From assembly GCA_023417065.1 (NCBI GenBank), contig JAEZGH010000057.1:124001-188000 (forward strand): a stretch of 64,000 nucleotides of DNA. The letters run 5' to 3'. The DNA comes from Bacteroidota bacterium (GTDB lineage: Bacteria; Bacteroidota; Bacteroidia; Cytophagales; Cyclobacteriaceae). A program made the position numbers and the translations under genes. Positions within the stretch are counted from its first letter, which is position 1; each line of letters begins with the position of its first letter. This document shows, piece by piece, positions 9,467 to 17,360 of this stretch. The notes under the pieces are model-generated. The model searched no databases and was not told the origin of the DNA. It saw nothing but the letters and a program-made list of their open reading frames with translations.

Positions 9467-10603
9467 TTACAGTGCCTGACGAATATCTGCGATAAGATCT
9501 TTTGCATCTTCAATGCCTACTGACATACGAACCAGCGCATCACTCACTCCCATCTCATTGCGTTCTGACTCCGACATCTTGCAATGGGAAGTTCGCGCCG
9601 GAGAGGTGATTGTTGAATCAACTCCGCCAAGGCTTATCGCGCGCCTGATGAGTTTCAGCCGGTCCATAAAAGCATGGGCGTCGCCTCTCACTTCGAAGGA
9701 AAGCATTCCGCCGAAGCCGCCTTTCATTTGTTCCTTCGCGAGCTCGTGGCCCGGGTGTTTCGGAAGTCCGGGGTAATACACTTTTGCTATTCGCTCATCG
9801 CTACTGAGGAATTGGGCGATCGCCATCGCATTTTCATTCTGTTGACGGACGCGAAGAACAAGTGTCTTCAAACTTCGTTCGACGAGCCAGCACATGAATG
9901 TATCCGGTGCTCCGCCGAAATTGATTGCACGATCATGAATGCGTGCAATGATGTCCCGCGATGCCAGGGCCACGCCACAACACAGGTCGTTGTGTCCACC
10001 GATGTATTTGGTGCCACTGTGCGCTACGATATCAATCCCAAGATCAAGCGGATTCTGGTTTACCGGGCTTGCAAACGTATTGTCGATGATCGTAACAGCT
10101 CTATACTTTTTGCCAAGGGCTGCAACTGCACGGATATCCGTAATTTTCAGGGTGGGGTTCGAAGGAGTCTCGATGTATATAACCCTGGTTTGTGGCGTAA
10201 TAGCTTTTTCGAAAGACGCCGGATCGGTAGGATCGGCAAAGGAATATGAGATGCCAAACCGGTTGAGCTCCTTGACTATGGCATTGAACGTTCCGCCATA
10301 CAGGTCGCGTTGAAAAACTGCGTGGTCGCCCTGCGACAAAAAAGAAAGCATTGATGTTACGATTGCCGCCATCCCCGAGCTGAAGAGTATTCCATCCTCG
10401 GCGTTTTCAAGCGCTGCAAGTTTTTCAATGACGGCTTTCTGATTCGGTGTGTTGTAGTATCGCGGGTATAATGATCCTGCTTCCGAATGTTCATAGTCAT
10501 ACGCAGTTGCCGGATAAACGGGTGTAATCGTTCCGCCATAGATCGGATCCCCATGAGATCCTGCGTGCACACTGTGGGTTAATTTGTTTTGCTCCGTTGC
10601 CAT
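9467..10603 (-). CDS. Cystathionine gamma-synthase/lyase family PLP enzyme
   Basis: A 378-residue PLP enzyme of the Cys/Met metabolism family. The pyridoxal lysine is in HSGTKYIGGHND; YIETPSNPTLKITD and TIIDNTFASPVNQNP are standard. The C-terminal LGGVDSTITSPARTSH is also typical. It either condenses an activated homoserine with cysteine or cleaves cystathionine; sequence by eye does not separate these roles, so I give no symbol. I start at 10603 because a -7 element lies at 10622-10629; an in-frame ATG at 10705 would lie upstream of the likely transcript start and add 34 residues of no family likeness. It is followed by tag after 5 nt. Confidence 0.93.
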   Translation of the reverse strand: MATEQNKLTHSVHAGSHGDPIYGGTITPVYPATAYDYEHSEAGSLYPRYYNTPNQKAVIEKLAALENAEDGILFSSGMAAIVTSMLSFLSQGDHAVFQRDLYGGTFNAIVKELNRFGISYSFADPTDPASFEKAITPQTRVIYIETPSNPTLKITDIRAVAALGKKYRAVTIIDNTFASPVNQNPLDLGIDIVAHSGTKYIGGHNDLCCGVALASRDIIARIHDRAINFGGAPDTFMCWLVERSLKTLVLRVRQQNENAMAIAQFLSSDERIAKVYYPGLPKHPGHELAKEQMKGGFGGMLSFEVRGDAHAFMDRLKLIRRAISLGGVDSTITSPARTSHCKMSESERNEMGVSDALVRMSVGIEDAKDLIADIRQAL

Positions 10604-10621
10604 ATCGGGTTGTTGATTTCT

Positions 10622-10629
10622 CAAAGATA
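10622..10629 (-). promoter_or_regulatory. Candidate -7 element (TATCTTTG)
   Basis: On the minus strand TATCTTTG lies 18 nt before the ATG at 10603. The position decides that start. No convincing TTTG -33 box is seen 19-20 nt upstream. Confidence 0.6.
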
Positions 10630-10818
10630 GGAGAGTTGCTGACATGTCTGCCATCTTTGATTTTGGCAAGTATTCTTTCCGACCACAGAAAGAACGGACG
10701 AGCAATTTAACGCATTAATAAACAGCTACTGAAGTGCGTGTGCCGTTCAGTTTTTTACGTTGGAACTTTCTCATTTTGAAATTCTTCCCCACCTTGTACG
10801 GCGAAACTGTTCATTCTA

Positions 10819-11616
10819 TTGGTGCCCGAAAATCCTGAAACGACTCAGACTTACCTGCTGATTGGCGTTGCGATCATCGCTGTGCTTTTGATGGGTGGCG
10901 CGATCATTCTGTTTGTATTGTACTATCAAAAACGAATGGCGGAGGAAAAACTTCAGCGCCATCAGATGGAATTGCAATTTCAGAAGAAGATGATTGAGGC
11001 TGCGCTTGAATCACAGGAGAACGAACGACGACGGGTTGCCGCCGATCTTCACGACAGCATTGGTGCAATGCTTTCAACCATTAGGTTGAGTCTCACCACC
11101 CACGTCAAGCAGAATAAACAGGACCTTGAAAGCATTGCTGAAAGCAAGCGAATGCTCGATGACACCATTGATTCAATCCGTAGAATAAGTCGCGACCTGA
11201 TGCCCTCGACACTTGAGAAATTCGGTCTGCCCCTCGCCGTGAGAGAGATGTGTGATCGCTTTCAATCGACAGCTTCCGTTCCAATCTCGTTTGAAGAAAT
11301 TGGCACCACGCCCCATTTGTCAAAGACGCGCGAGTTGATGATTTTTAGGATTATTCAGGAGCTGCTGAATAATGCGATCAAACACTCCGGCGCTTCATGT
11401 CTGAAGGTGCTCCTGCGGAATTCGGACCACCTCGATGTGATTGTCGAAGACGACGGAACAGGATTTGATCTTGATGAGCAACAGAAAATGGGGCAGGGGT
11501 TAGGGCTTTTCACGATAGAAAACCGCGCCCGCCTCGCGGGAGGAGCTGTTATTTTTAATTCTGAGCCAGGAAAGGGCAGCAAGACCATAATATCGGTTCC
11601 TTATGAAAAAGTTTAG
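10819..11616 (+). CDS. NarL-type sensor histidine kinase, membrane bound
   Basis: A 265-residue kinase of the HisKA_3 type. It has one N-terminal membrane helix (residues about 12-35) and no sizeable sensor domain. The phosphoacceptor is His78 in RRRVAADLHDSIGAML. ATP-binding motifs follow: IIQELLNNAIKHSG (N box), VEDDGTGFD (G1) and GQGLGLFTIENRARLAGG (G2). The start is non-ATG: TTG at 10819 or GTG at 10822; the next ATG is inside the membrane helix, so one of these two is likely used. The stop overlaps the response regulator start by 14 nt, so the pair is translationally coupled. The signal sensed is unknown, and with no sensor domain it may work through a partner. Confidence 0.93.
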   Translation: MVPENPETTQTYLLIGVAIIAVLLMGGAIILFVLYYQKRMAEEKLQRHQMELQFQKKMIEAALESQENERRRVAADLHDSIGAMLSTIRLSLTTHVKQNKQDLESIAESKRMLDDTIDSIRRISRDLMPSTLEKFGLPLAVREMCDRFQSTASVPISFEEIGTTPHLSKTRELMIFRIIQELLNNAIKHSGASCLKVLLRNSDHLDVIVEDDGTGFDLDEQQKMGQGLGLFTIENRARLAGGAVIFNSEPGKGSKTIISVPYEKV

Positions 11617-12253
11617 AGTTTATATTGCCGATGACCACACGCTGTTTCGCAAGGCGATGGTAAACCTGATGCGTTCATTTGAACGCGTGGCCGAGGTTCG
11701 GGATACGGAGAATGGCAAAGAGCTCCTTGCCATGATGAAAGTGAGCCCGCCCGACGTGGTGATCGTCGACCTTCAGATGCCTGTGATGGATGGCGCAGAA
11801 ACCTGCGAACATATCATTGCGCGATACCCCGATGTCAAGATCATAATCCTCACTATGCACGACAGCGAGCGATTCATTCTAAGCATGATGGAGGCGGGGG
11901 TGCATGCATTCCTGCTGAAGAACACCGAACCTGAAGAACTCGAGAAGGCTATTTATGCCGTTGCCGAAAAAGATTTCTATCACAACGACCTGGTGGCAAC
12001 GGTATTACGGAAGAACGTGAAGGATAAGAAGCCTGCTCAACGGTTCTCCTTCCGGCAAACGGAGCTAACAGAAAGAGAAAAGGAGATCCTTATTCTTACT
12101 TGTCAGGAGCTCACCATCCGCGAGATCGGCCAGCATTTGTCTTTAAGTGAAAATACGGTCCGGAACCACCGGGTGAATATCATGGAGAAAATCGGCGTGA
12201 ACAACACCGTGGGGCTGGTAAAATACGCCTACGAATCCGGTCTGATCAGCTAA
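11603..12253 (+). CDS. NarL/FixJ-family response regulator
   Basis: A 216-residue regulator with an N-terminal receiver and a C-terminal LuxR-type helix-turn-helix. The receiver has the acidic pair D10-D11, the phosphoacceptor Asp56 in VIVDLQMPVMDG, a Thr in ILTMHD and the conserved Lys in FLLKNTEPEEL. The DNA-binding domain is at about 150-216: LTEREKEILILTCQELTIRE and LSLSENTVRNHRVNIMEKIG. It overlaps the kinase gene by 14 nt and is the clear cognate partner. Targets are not shown by the sequence; the 205-nt gap that follows, with an inverted repeat at 12291-12310, is one place to look for a site. Confidence 0.96.
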   Translation: MKKFRVYIADDHTLFRKAMVNLMRSFERVAEVRDTENGKELLAMMKVSPPDVVIVDLQMPVMDGAETCEHIIARYPDVKIIILTMHDSERFILSMMEAGVHAFLLKNTEPEELEKAIYAVAEKDFYHNDLVATVLRKNVKDKKPAQRFSFRQTELTEREKEILILTCQELTIREIGQHLSLSENTVRNHRVNIMEKIGVNNTVGLVKYAYESGLIS

Positions 12254-12290
12254 TCCCACTACCGGCCCGGTGGTAAAATTGTACCAAATT

Positions 12291-12310
12291 AGTAGTACTT
12301 TTTTACTACT
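12291..12310. repeat. Inverted repeat between response regulator and pseudo-receiver genes
   Basis: AGTAGTA and TACTACT form a perfect 7-bp inverted repeat around a CTTTTT centre. It has no U tract after it on either strand, so it is a poor terminator. It could be an operator for the NarL-type regulator encoded just upstream, which is a guess. Confidence 0.4.
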
Positions 12311-12458
12311 CCTGCAAAATTTCAAAACCTCGAAAATACGGAATTTCGGGCTGTTTGGCCTTTCTGTCGCCTTATATCCCATTCAATAGAAAATCTCACA
12401 AAAGGGAATTAACCATCTTTGAAGAAGGAAGAAGGCAAAACCGATTCCTGCTACAGGA

Positions 12459-12824
12459 ATGAAAATACTTGTGGTGCACAGGCAGAAACTAACCGTTGAC
12501 ACAATAAAGTCAGTACTTAGCGGACGTAACCCCGTTGTACGCCACACCGAATCTGGTTTGGATGGGCTCCTAACCTCTCGAATCGAACATTTCGATCTTA
12601 TAATCTGCGGTACTGACCTGCCTGTGGTCACAGGATTTGAGCTGGTCCGTTCTATTCGAACCCACTCTATCAACCGTTCTACTCCTGTTATTTTCCTTGC
12701 CGACGAGATTGATCCTAAAACAACGCATCTTGGCGAGGCCCTCGGCGTTTCCGGAATGCTTGGCCCCGAAGATGTTTCCGTAAAACTGGCCGACCTGGTC
12801 AGCGCCAGCGTAAAGCTCAATTAG
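12459..12824 (+). CDS. Degenerate receiver-domain (pseudo-receiver) protein
   Basis: A 121-residue single-domain protein with the size and order of a CheY-like receiver, but the catalytic set is missing. The acidic pair is replaced by His7-Arg8 (ILVVHRQ). The phosphoacceptor position four residues before the conserved Pro55 is Gly51 (CGTDLPVVTGFELV), with an Asp two residues later. The Thr/Ser is Ala81 (VIFLAD) and the Lys before Pro103 is Gly102 (MLGPED). It should therefore not be phosphorylated in the usual way and may act as a protein-binding module. It follows the NarL two-component pair by 205 nt on the same strand but probably has its own transcript. Partner unknown. Confidence 0.82.
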   Translation: MKILVVHRQKLTVDTIKSVLSGRNPVVRHTESGLDGLLTSRIEHFDLIICGTDLPVVTGFELVRSIRTHSINRSTPVIFLADEIDPKTTHLGEALGVSGMLGPEDVSVKLADLVSASVKLN

Positions 12825-12846
12825 ACGACCTGCACAAATGGCACTT

Positions 12847-13194
12847 CTATTCCCTGTCCTGCTTCATCAGGCTGTTGAACATACTGTTGAAAATGGACAG
12901 TATCAGGCTAAATGCGAGTGCCCACCAAAACCCGTCAACGCGAAACCCCGGCACCAGAAAATCTACGAGCAGGATAATCAATCCATTGATCACCAGCAGA
13001 AATAATCCGAGGGTAAATACCGTGATCGGAATGGTCAGGATAATGAGAACGGGCTTGACCAACGCATTGAATATTGCCAGGACGGCGGCAACCAGCAAGG
13101 CATACCCAAAATGGCGAACGTGAACGCCAGGAAGCAAATAGGCAGTCAGCAACACGGAAAGTCCCGAGAGAAAAAAGCGTATCAGACCATTCAT
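12847..13194 (-). CDS. Four-helix membrane protein of the PF04020 (phage-holin-like) family
   Basis: A 115-residue protein made almost entirely of four hydrophobic helices, with the family motifs LPGVHVRHFGYALLVAAVLA and LNALVKP-like FNALVKPVLIILTIPITV, then VPGFRVDGFWWAL. The family name mentions phage holins, but these short proteins are ordinary chromosomal genes in many bacteria and there is no phage gene nearby. Function unknown. It converges with the pseudo-receiver gene (22 nt between stops) and diverges from the nuclease gene at 13260. Confidence 0.88.
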   Translation of the reverse strand: MNGLIRFFLSGLSVLLTAYLLPGVHVRHFGYALLVAAVLAIFNALVKPVLIILTIPITVFTLGLFLLVINGLIILLVDFLVPGFRVDGFWWALAFSLILSIFNSMFNSLMKQDRE

Positions 13195-13259
13195 AACGGC
13201 TCTAAAATTAAGCCATAGCAGTTCTTTTAACTACTAAACCCAAATTTTAACTTACGGCC

Positions 13260-14630
13260 ATGTACGCCATTGTTGACATTGAAACCACAGGTGGATATGC
13301 GGCCAATCACCGGATTACGGAAATTGCTATATATCACCACGATGGGATGCAACAAACAGGCAGCTACCACACGCTGATCAACCCCGGCCGAAGTATCCCG
13401 CATTACATCACCGGACTTACCGGGATCTCCACGGAGATGCTTCTCGATGCACCATCGTTTGAAGAAGTCGCGGCAGAAATTCATGCACACCTCGACGGCA
13501 AAGTCTTCGTTGCCCACAACGCACATTTCGATTATTCTTTTTTGAAGAAGGAGTTTGAAATGGCGGGGCTCGCATGGCAGGCCAAGAAACTTTGTACGGT
13601 CAGGCTGAGTCGGAAAATAATCCCGGGCCTCCGCTCCTATAGTCTGGGATCGCTTGCTGAAAGCCTCGGCATTTCTATCACAAACCGCCATCGCGCAGGC
13701 GGTGATGCATCGGCAACGGCAAGAATTTTTGATCTGCTCCTGCGACGCGACAAAGACGGATACATCGCAAAGACGCTGAAGCGAAATTCCGGCGAGACTA
13801 TCCTTCCGCCAAACCTACCAAAGGAAGAATTCGATCGTTTACCTGCTAAACCAGGAGTATACTATTTTCACAACAGCCGCGGTCAGGTGATCTACGTAGG
13901 AAAGGCTATTAACATCAAGAAGAGAATTGCCGGACATTTCACCGGCGACGCGCGCGAATGGAGCCGGTCAAAAATCAGAAACGAGATACATCATATCTCT
14001 TATGAACTTACCGGCAACGAGCTGATTGCACTGATCCTTGAATCACAGGAAATACGAAGGTTGTGGCCTAAGTACAACCGCGCTCAGAAACATAAGTCCG
14101 AAGAGTGGGGAATCTTTGATTACGAAGACCGCAACGGATACCGCAGGTTCTCTGTAAACCAGGTAACGCGTGGTTCGCGACCACTGATTCGGTTTTCAAC
14201 AAAAGGCGATGCATGGAACTTCCTCTGGGAGAAAGTGCGCGAGTACGAACTGTGCCCGAAGTTGTGTGGCCTGCAAGTAGCCAAAGGGTTGTGTTTCAAC
14301 TATCAGACCGGCGAATGCCACGGTGCCTGTCTTTGCGTTGAATCTGTTCAGGAATACAACAGACGTATCGACGCTGCAATCCGTTCTGCACTGCAGAAAG
14401 GCAATTCTGCTGCCATCATCGGAAAAGGTCGGAGCACGGATGAGCATTCGCTTATCCTGGTTGAGAATGGCACGTATTCAGGCTTTGGATTTTTTGGCAA
14501 GGATGTCACGATCTCAAATGTAGACTCCGCCAGGACTTTCGTGAAGAGCAGTATAGAAACACCTACCGTACAGAATCTTATCAACTCATATATGACCAAT
14601 CCCCGGGGAACGCGGATTGTAATGTTCTAG
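13260..14630 (+). CDS. DEDDh exonuclease fused to a UvrC-like GIY-YIG nuclease domain
   Basis: A 456-residue two-domain protein. Residues 1-165 are a DnaQ-like 3'-5' exonuclease: Asp and Glu in AIVDIETTGG, Asp in VAHNAHFDYSFL, and His/Asp in NRHRAGGDASATARIF. Residues about 195-285 are a GIY-YIG nuclease of the UvrC/Cho type: KPGVYYFHNSRGQVIYVGKA, KKRIAGHF and the catalytic Glu in LILESQEIRRLWPKYN. The remaining 170 residues contain several Cys (CPKLCGLQVAKGLC, CHGACLC). The fusion is known in several phyla and suggests a role in DNA repair, with incision and resection in one chain. It overlaps the convergent phosphoesterase stop by 4 nt. Confidence 0.92.
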   Translation: MYAIVDIETTGGYAANHRITEIAIYHHDGMQQTGSYHTLINPGRSIPHYITGLTGISTEMLLDAPSFEEVAAEIHAHLDGKVFVAHNAHFDYSFLKKEFEMAGLAWQAKKLCTVRLSRKIIPGLRSYSLGSLAESLGISITNRHRAGGDASATARIFDLLLRRDKDGYIAKTLKRNSGETILPPNLPKEEFDRLPAKPGVYYFHNSRGQVIYVGKAINIKKRIAGHFTGDAREWSRSKIRNEIHHISYELTGNELIALILESQEIRRLWPKYNRAQKHKSEEWGIFDYEDRNGYRRFSVNQVTRGSRPLIRFSTKGDAWNFLWEKVREYELCPKLCGLQVAKGLCFNYQTGECHGACLCVESVQEYNRRIDAAIRSALQKGNSAAIIGKGRSTDEHSLILVENGTYSGFGFFGKDVTISNVDSARTFVKSSIETPTVQNLINSYMTNPRGTRIVMF

Positions 14631-15337
14631 ATGCGCTGACGCCCCTGAAACCCTGGATACAACATCGGCGAGGGGTCGCTTGTAAAGACTTCCTTGCTGT
14701 AAATGTCCATCATTGAAAGTACGCCATCCCAGCCCGCGCCGGTGTCCATCAGCCACACACCACCTGAATAGAGCGGTCGCTCCTGTCGGATAGGAGTGTG
14801 CCCCAGATAGACCTCCTCGTAAGGGGTAAGCTTGTGATCGACGACGGCAAACTTCGTATCGATATGAATCTGGTGATTGCTTAACGCGGCCTTTGCGAGG
14901 GCGCGATCCCAATAGAGGATATCTCCCGTTTGCTCCGCCAGTGTGAGAGCAGGGTCAATGCCCGCATGCACGAACAGTTTATTCTCCCAGAGGAAATATG
15001 GAAGCGCTTTTTGAAGAAAGTCGACGTGAGCTGATGGCACCAGGCTTCCTGCATAGGAGTCAATCGTGGCTTCACCACCCTGGACGTACCAGATATTTTC
15101 GACATCTCCGGTTTGCATCCAGTCAAGCAACCACGTATCGTGGTTTCCCATCACGAATACCAGGTGTTTGATTTTCAGAAGCTCGTCGATGCACAGCTTG
15201 GTATCCGGCCATCCGTCGCAGACATCCCCCAGACAAATCAGACAGTCTTTCTTATAGTCGAAGCGGGCCTTCCTAAGGCACTGAATCAGCGCCCGGTACG
15301 ATCCGTGGATATCTCCAATAACCAATACTCTGCTCAT
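14627..15337 (-). CDS. Calcineurin-like metallophosphoesterase (serine/threonine phosphatase type)
   Basis: A 236-residue protein with the metal-binding motifs of the PPP-like phosphoesterases: VLVIGDIHGSYRAL near the start, CLGDVCDGWPDTKLC, and VFVMGNHDTWLLDW; a later VHAGIDPAL supplies another His. The motif set matches ApaH/PrpE-type bacterial phosphatases acting on phosphoproteins or dinucleoside polyphosphates, but the substrate cannot be read. It is convergent with the nuclease gene, with stops overlapping by 4 nt, and divergent from moxR. Confidence 0.92.
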   Translation of the reverse strand: MSRVLVIGDIHGSYRALIQCLRKARFDYKKDCLICLGDVCDGWPDTKLCIDELLKIKHLVFVMGNHDTWLLDWMQTGDVENIWYVQGGEATIDSYAGSLVPSAHVDFLQKALPYFLWENKLFVHAGIDPALTLAEQTGDILYWDRALAKAALSNHQIHIDTKFAVVDHKLTPYEEVYLGHTPIRQERPLYSGGVWLMDTGAGWDGVLSMMDIYSKEVFTSDPSPMLYPGFQGRQRI

Positions 15338-15415
15338 TGTTTACTCATTGACGGCCTTTGATCTCCCTGTTTTACTTTCCATCCCAAATTATGCATTGCA
15401 TCTTGAGATTTGCTT

Positions 15416-15423
15416 TATTTTTG
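15416..15423 (+). promoter_or_regulatory. Candidate -7 element (TATTTTTG) for the MoxR gene
   Basis: A perfect TAnnTTTG match 28 nt before the ATG at 15452. ATTG at 15395-15398 could be the -33 box, but the 17-nt spacing is a little short. Confidence 0.55.
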
Positions 15424-15451
15424 ACCGTCTTAAAACTTTATACCGAAGCTC

Positions 15452-16438
15452 ATGGATTCAGCGATAGTGGAACGGCATCAGGAACACCAGCATAAAATTA
15501 AGGAAGTTATTCGGGAAGTGGGAAAAGTCGTCGTTGGTCAGGACTACATGGTTCATCGACTCCTCGCCGGCCTTTTTACTAACGGGCACATTTTGCTTGA
15601 AGGCGTACCCGGACTAGCCAAGACGCTTACGGTGAGCACGCTTGCACAGGTCCTCCACCTGGATTTCCAACGTATACAGTTTACACCCGACCTGTTGCCT
15701 GCAGATCTCGTGGGTACAATGATCTATAATCAAAAAGATGGGAAGTTCGAGGTAAAGAAAGGACCAATCTTCGCCAACATCATCCTGGCCGATGAGATCA
15801 ACAGATCTCCTGCCAAAGTACAATCGGCGCTGCTGGAAGCCATGCAGGAGAAACAGGTTACGATCGGCGAAACAACGTTCAGACTTGACAAACCTTTCCT
15901 TGTACTCGCAACGCAAAACCCCGTTGACCAGGAAGGAACGTATTCACTGCCGGAAGCGCAGGTGGATCGTTTTATGATGAAAGTTTTTGTCGACTATCCT
16001 TCCAAGGAACAGGAACTGGAAGTTATGCGACGCATCTCAAACATGCAGTTCAACTTCACGGTTAACACGCTGCTGACGAAGGAGGATATCTTTTCCATTC
16101 GTGAAGAAGTGAACAGGGTTAAGATGTCCGAATCGTTGGAATACTATATCATCGAACTCGTGTATGCCACACGCAGACCATTAGATTACAAGATCAGCGA
16201 GTTTGCATCTTACATTCAGTTTGGGGCTTCACCGCGTGCAAGCATCAATCTCAACCTTGCTTCAAAGGCGATCGCATATATGAACGGACGCGATTACGTG
16301 CTGCCCGAAGACATCAAAGAAGTTGCGCCCGACGTTCTGAACCATCGCATCATTCTCAACTACGAGGCTGAAGCCGACAATGTGCGCACCAAGGACGTTA
16401 TCAGCGCAATTCTTAAAAAAGTACCTATCATGAAATAA
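15452..16438 (+). CDS. MoxR family AAA+ ATPase
   Basis: A 328-residue MoxR ATPase. The Walker A is LLEGVPGLAKT (residues about 50-60, the family's GVPGxGKT variant with Ala in the usual Gly position), Walker B is ILADEINRSPAKVQSALLE, and sensor 1 is VLATQNPVDQEGTYSLPEAQ. MoxR proteins act as chaperones that help assemble or activate partner proteins carrying VWA domains. The usual partners (DUF58, BatA/BatB-like) are absent here; the next gene, 88 nt downstream, is a Nudix-type regulator. It should work in the cytoplasm at the membrane face. It appears complete. Confidence 0.93.
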   Translation: MDSAIVERHQEHQHKIKEVIREVGKVVVGQDYMVHRLLAGLFTNGHILLEGVPGLAKTLTVSTLAQVLHLDFQRIQFTPDLLPADLVGTMIYNQKDGKFEVKKGPIFANIILADEINRSPAKVQSALLEAMQEKQVTIGETTFRLDKPFLVLATQNPVDQEGTYSLPEAQVDRFMMKVFVDYPSKEQELEVMRRISNMQFNFTVNTLLTKEDIFSIREEVNRVKMSESLEYYIIELVYATRRPLDYKISEFASYIQFGASPRASINLNLASKAIAYMNGRDYVLPEDIKEVAPDVLNHRIILNYEAEADNVRTKDVISAILKKVPIMK

Positions 16439-16526
16439 TTTCATGGTAGATCGGGATCTTTCCTGTATGTTGAATATCTAAGGCTGAGTCTCGTGCAAAC
16501 GCGACGAAGCTTTTAAATTAGCAGAC

Positions 16527-17291
16527 ATGAAAAAGACACCCGAACTCTCTCTTGACGACCTCTTCAGGAGCGGCGATCAATACTACCTACCCCACCTTTC
16601 GGTAGACTGCGTGATCTTTGGATTCCATGAAAATGAATTGAAAGTTCTGTTGTTGGAATGGAAAGACAGCAAACGCTGGTCTCTGCCGGGTGGCTTTGTC
16701 CTCAAGAACGAACACATCGACGACTCCGCCGTCAGGATACTGAAACGAAGAACAGGCCTGGACAAAATATACCTGCGGCAGTTTCATGCCTTCGGCGACC
16801 CCGCCCGGAAAAAAAAGAAACACGGCTTGAAACCTCCTCCTGATGCTACTGACAGCTGGATGATGGATCGCTTTATAACCATCGGTTATTGGGCATTGGT
16901 CGAATTCTCGAAAGTCGTCCCTACTCCTGATCAGTTCTCGTCGTCGTGCCAGTGGTGGGATGTAAAGGATGTTCCTGACCTGATTCTCGATCATAATGAA
17001 ATCATCGACACAGCCCTGGAGTCACTGAGAAATCACCTGAATGACTATCCTATCGGAAAGGATCTGCTTCCGGAAAAGTTCACGATGCCGGAGCTACAGC
17101 ACCTGTATGAGACTATCCTCGACAAACAGCTCGACCGGCGGAACTTCCAAAAGAAAATACTATCCCTTGAAATCCTCGACAGACTGAGAGAACTGAAGCA
17201 CGGCGGCGCCCATAAGGCACCCTATCTCTATCGGTTCAATCAACGGAAGTACGAAGCTGCCTTGAAACAAGGAATAAAATTCGGGTTGTGA
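16527..17291 (+). CDS. Nudix-domain transcriptional regulator (NrtR/AraR type), catalytically dead
   Basis: A 254-residue protein. Residues about 20-150 are a Nudix domain, but the Nudix box that should read GX5EX7REUXEEXGU has Ile71, Arg74 and Arg75 in place of the three metal-binding Glu residues, so hydrolysis is unlikely. Residues about 165-250 match the winged-helix part of NrtR-like regulators (FTMPELQHLYETILDKQLDR and NFQKKILSL, then YLYRFNQRKYE). In Bacteroidota such proteins include sugar-responsive repressors like AraR, in which the Nudix fold binds the effector. The regulated genes are not obvious: there is no sugar operon alongside. It is 88 nt after moxR and ends at a shared terminator. 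Confidence 0.9.
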   Translation: MKKTPELSLDDLFRSGDQYYLPHLSVDCVIFGFHENELKVLLLEWKDSKRWSLPGGFVLKNEHIDDSAVRILKRRTGLDKIYLRQFHAFGDPARKKKKHGLKPPPDATDSWMMDRFITIGYWALVEFSKVVPTPDQFSSSCQWWDVKDVPDLILDHNEIIDTALESLRNHLNDYPIGKDLLPEKFTMPELQHLYETILDKQLDRRNFQKKILSLEILDRLRELKHGGAHKAPYLYRFNQRKYEAALKQGIKFGL

Positions 17292-17311
17292 TCCCCACCC
17301 ATGGATACCAA

Positions 17312-17344
17312 CAAAAAAAGCCTGTTCATCACAGGCTTTTTTGT
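17312..17344. terminator. Bidirectional terminator between the Nudix regulator and infB
   Basis: AGCCTGT and ACAGGCT form a 7-bp stem with a TCATC loop, flanked by seven A on the left and six T on the right, so it can end transcription from both convergent units. Confidence 0.93.
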
Positions 17345-17360
17345 TTCAGTTTGATATTTG

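Noticed and set aside
12847..13194. Holin-like gene as a prophage remnant
   Set aside because: PF04020 proteins are common chromosomal genes and no other phage gene is in the window.
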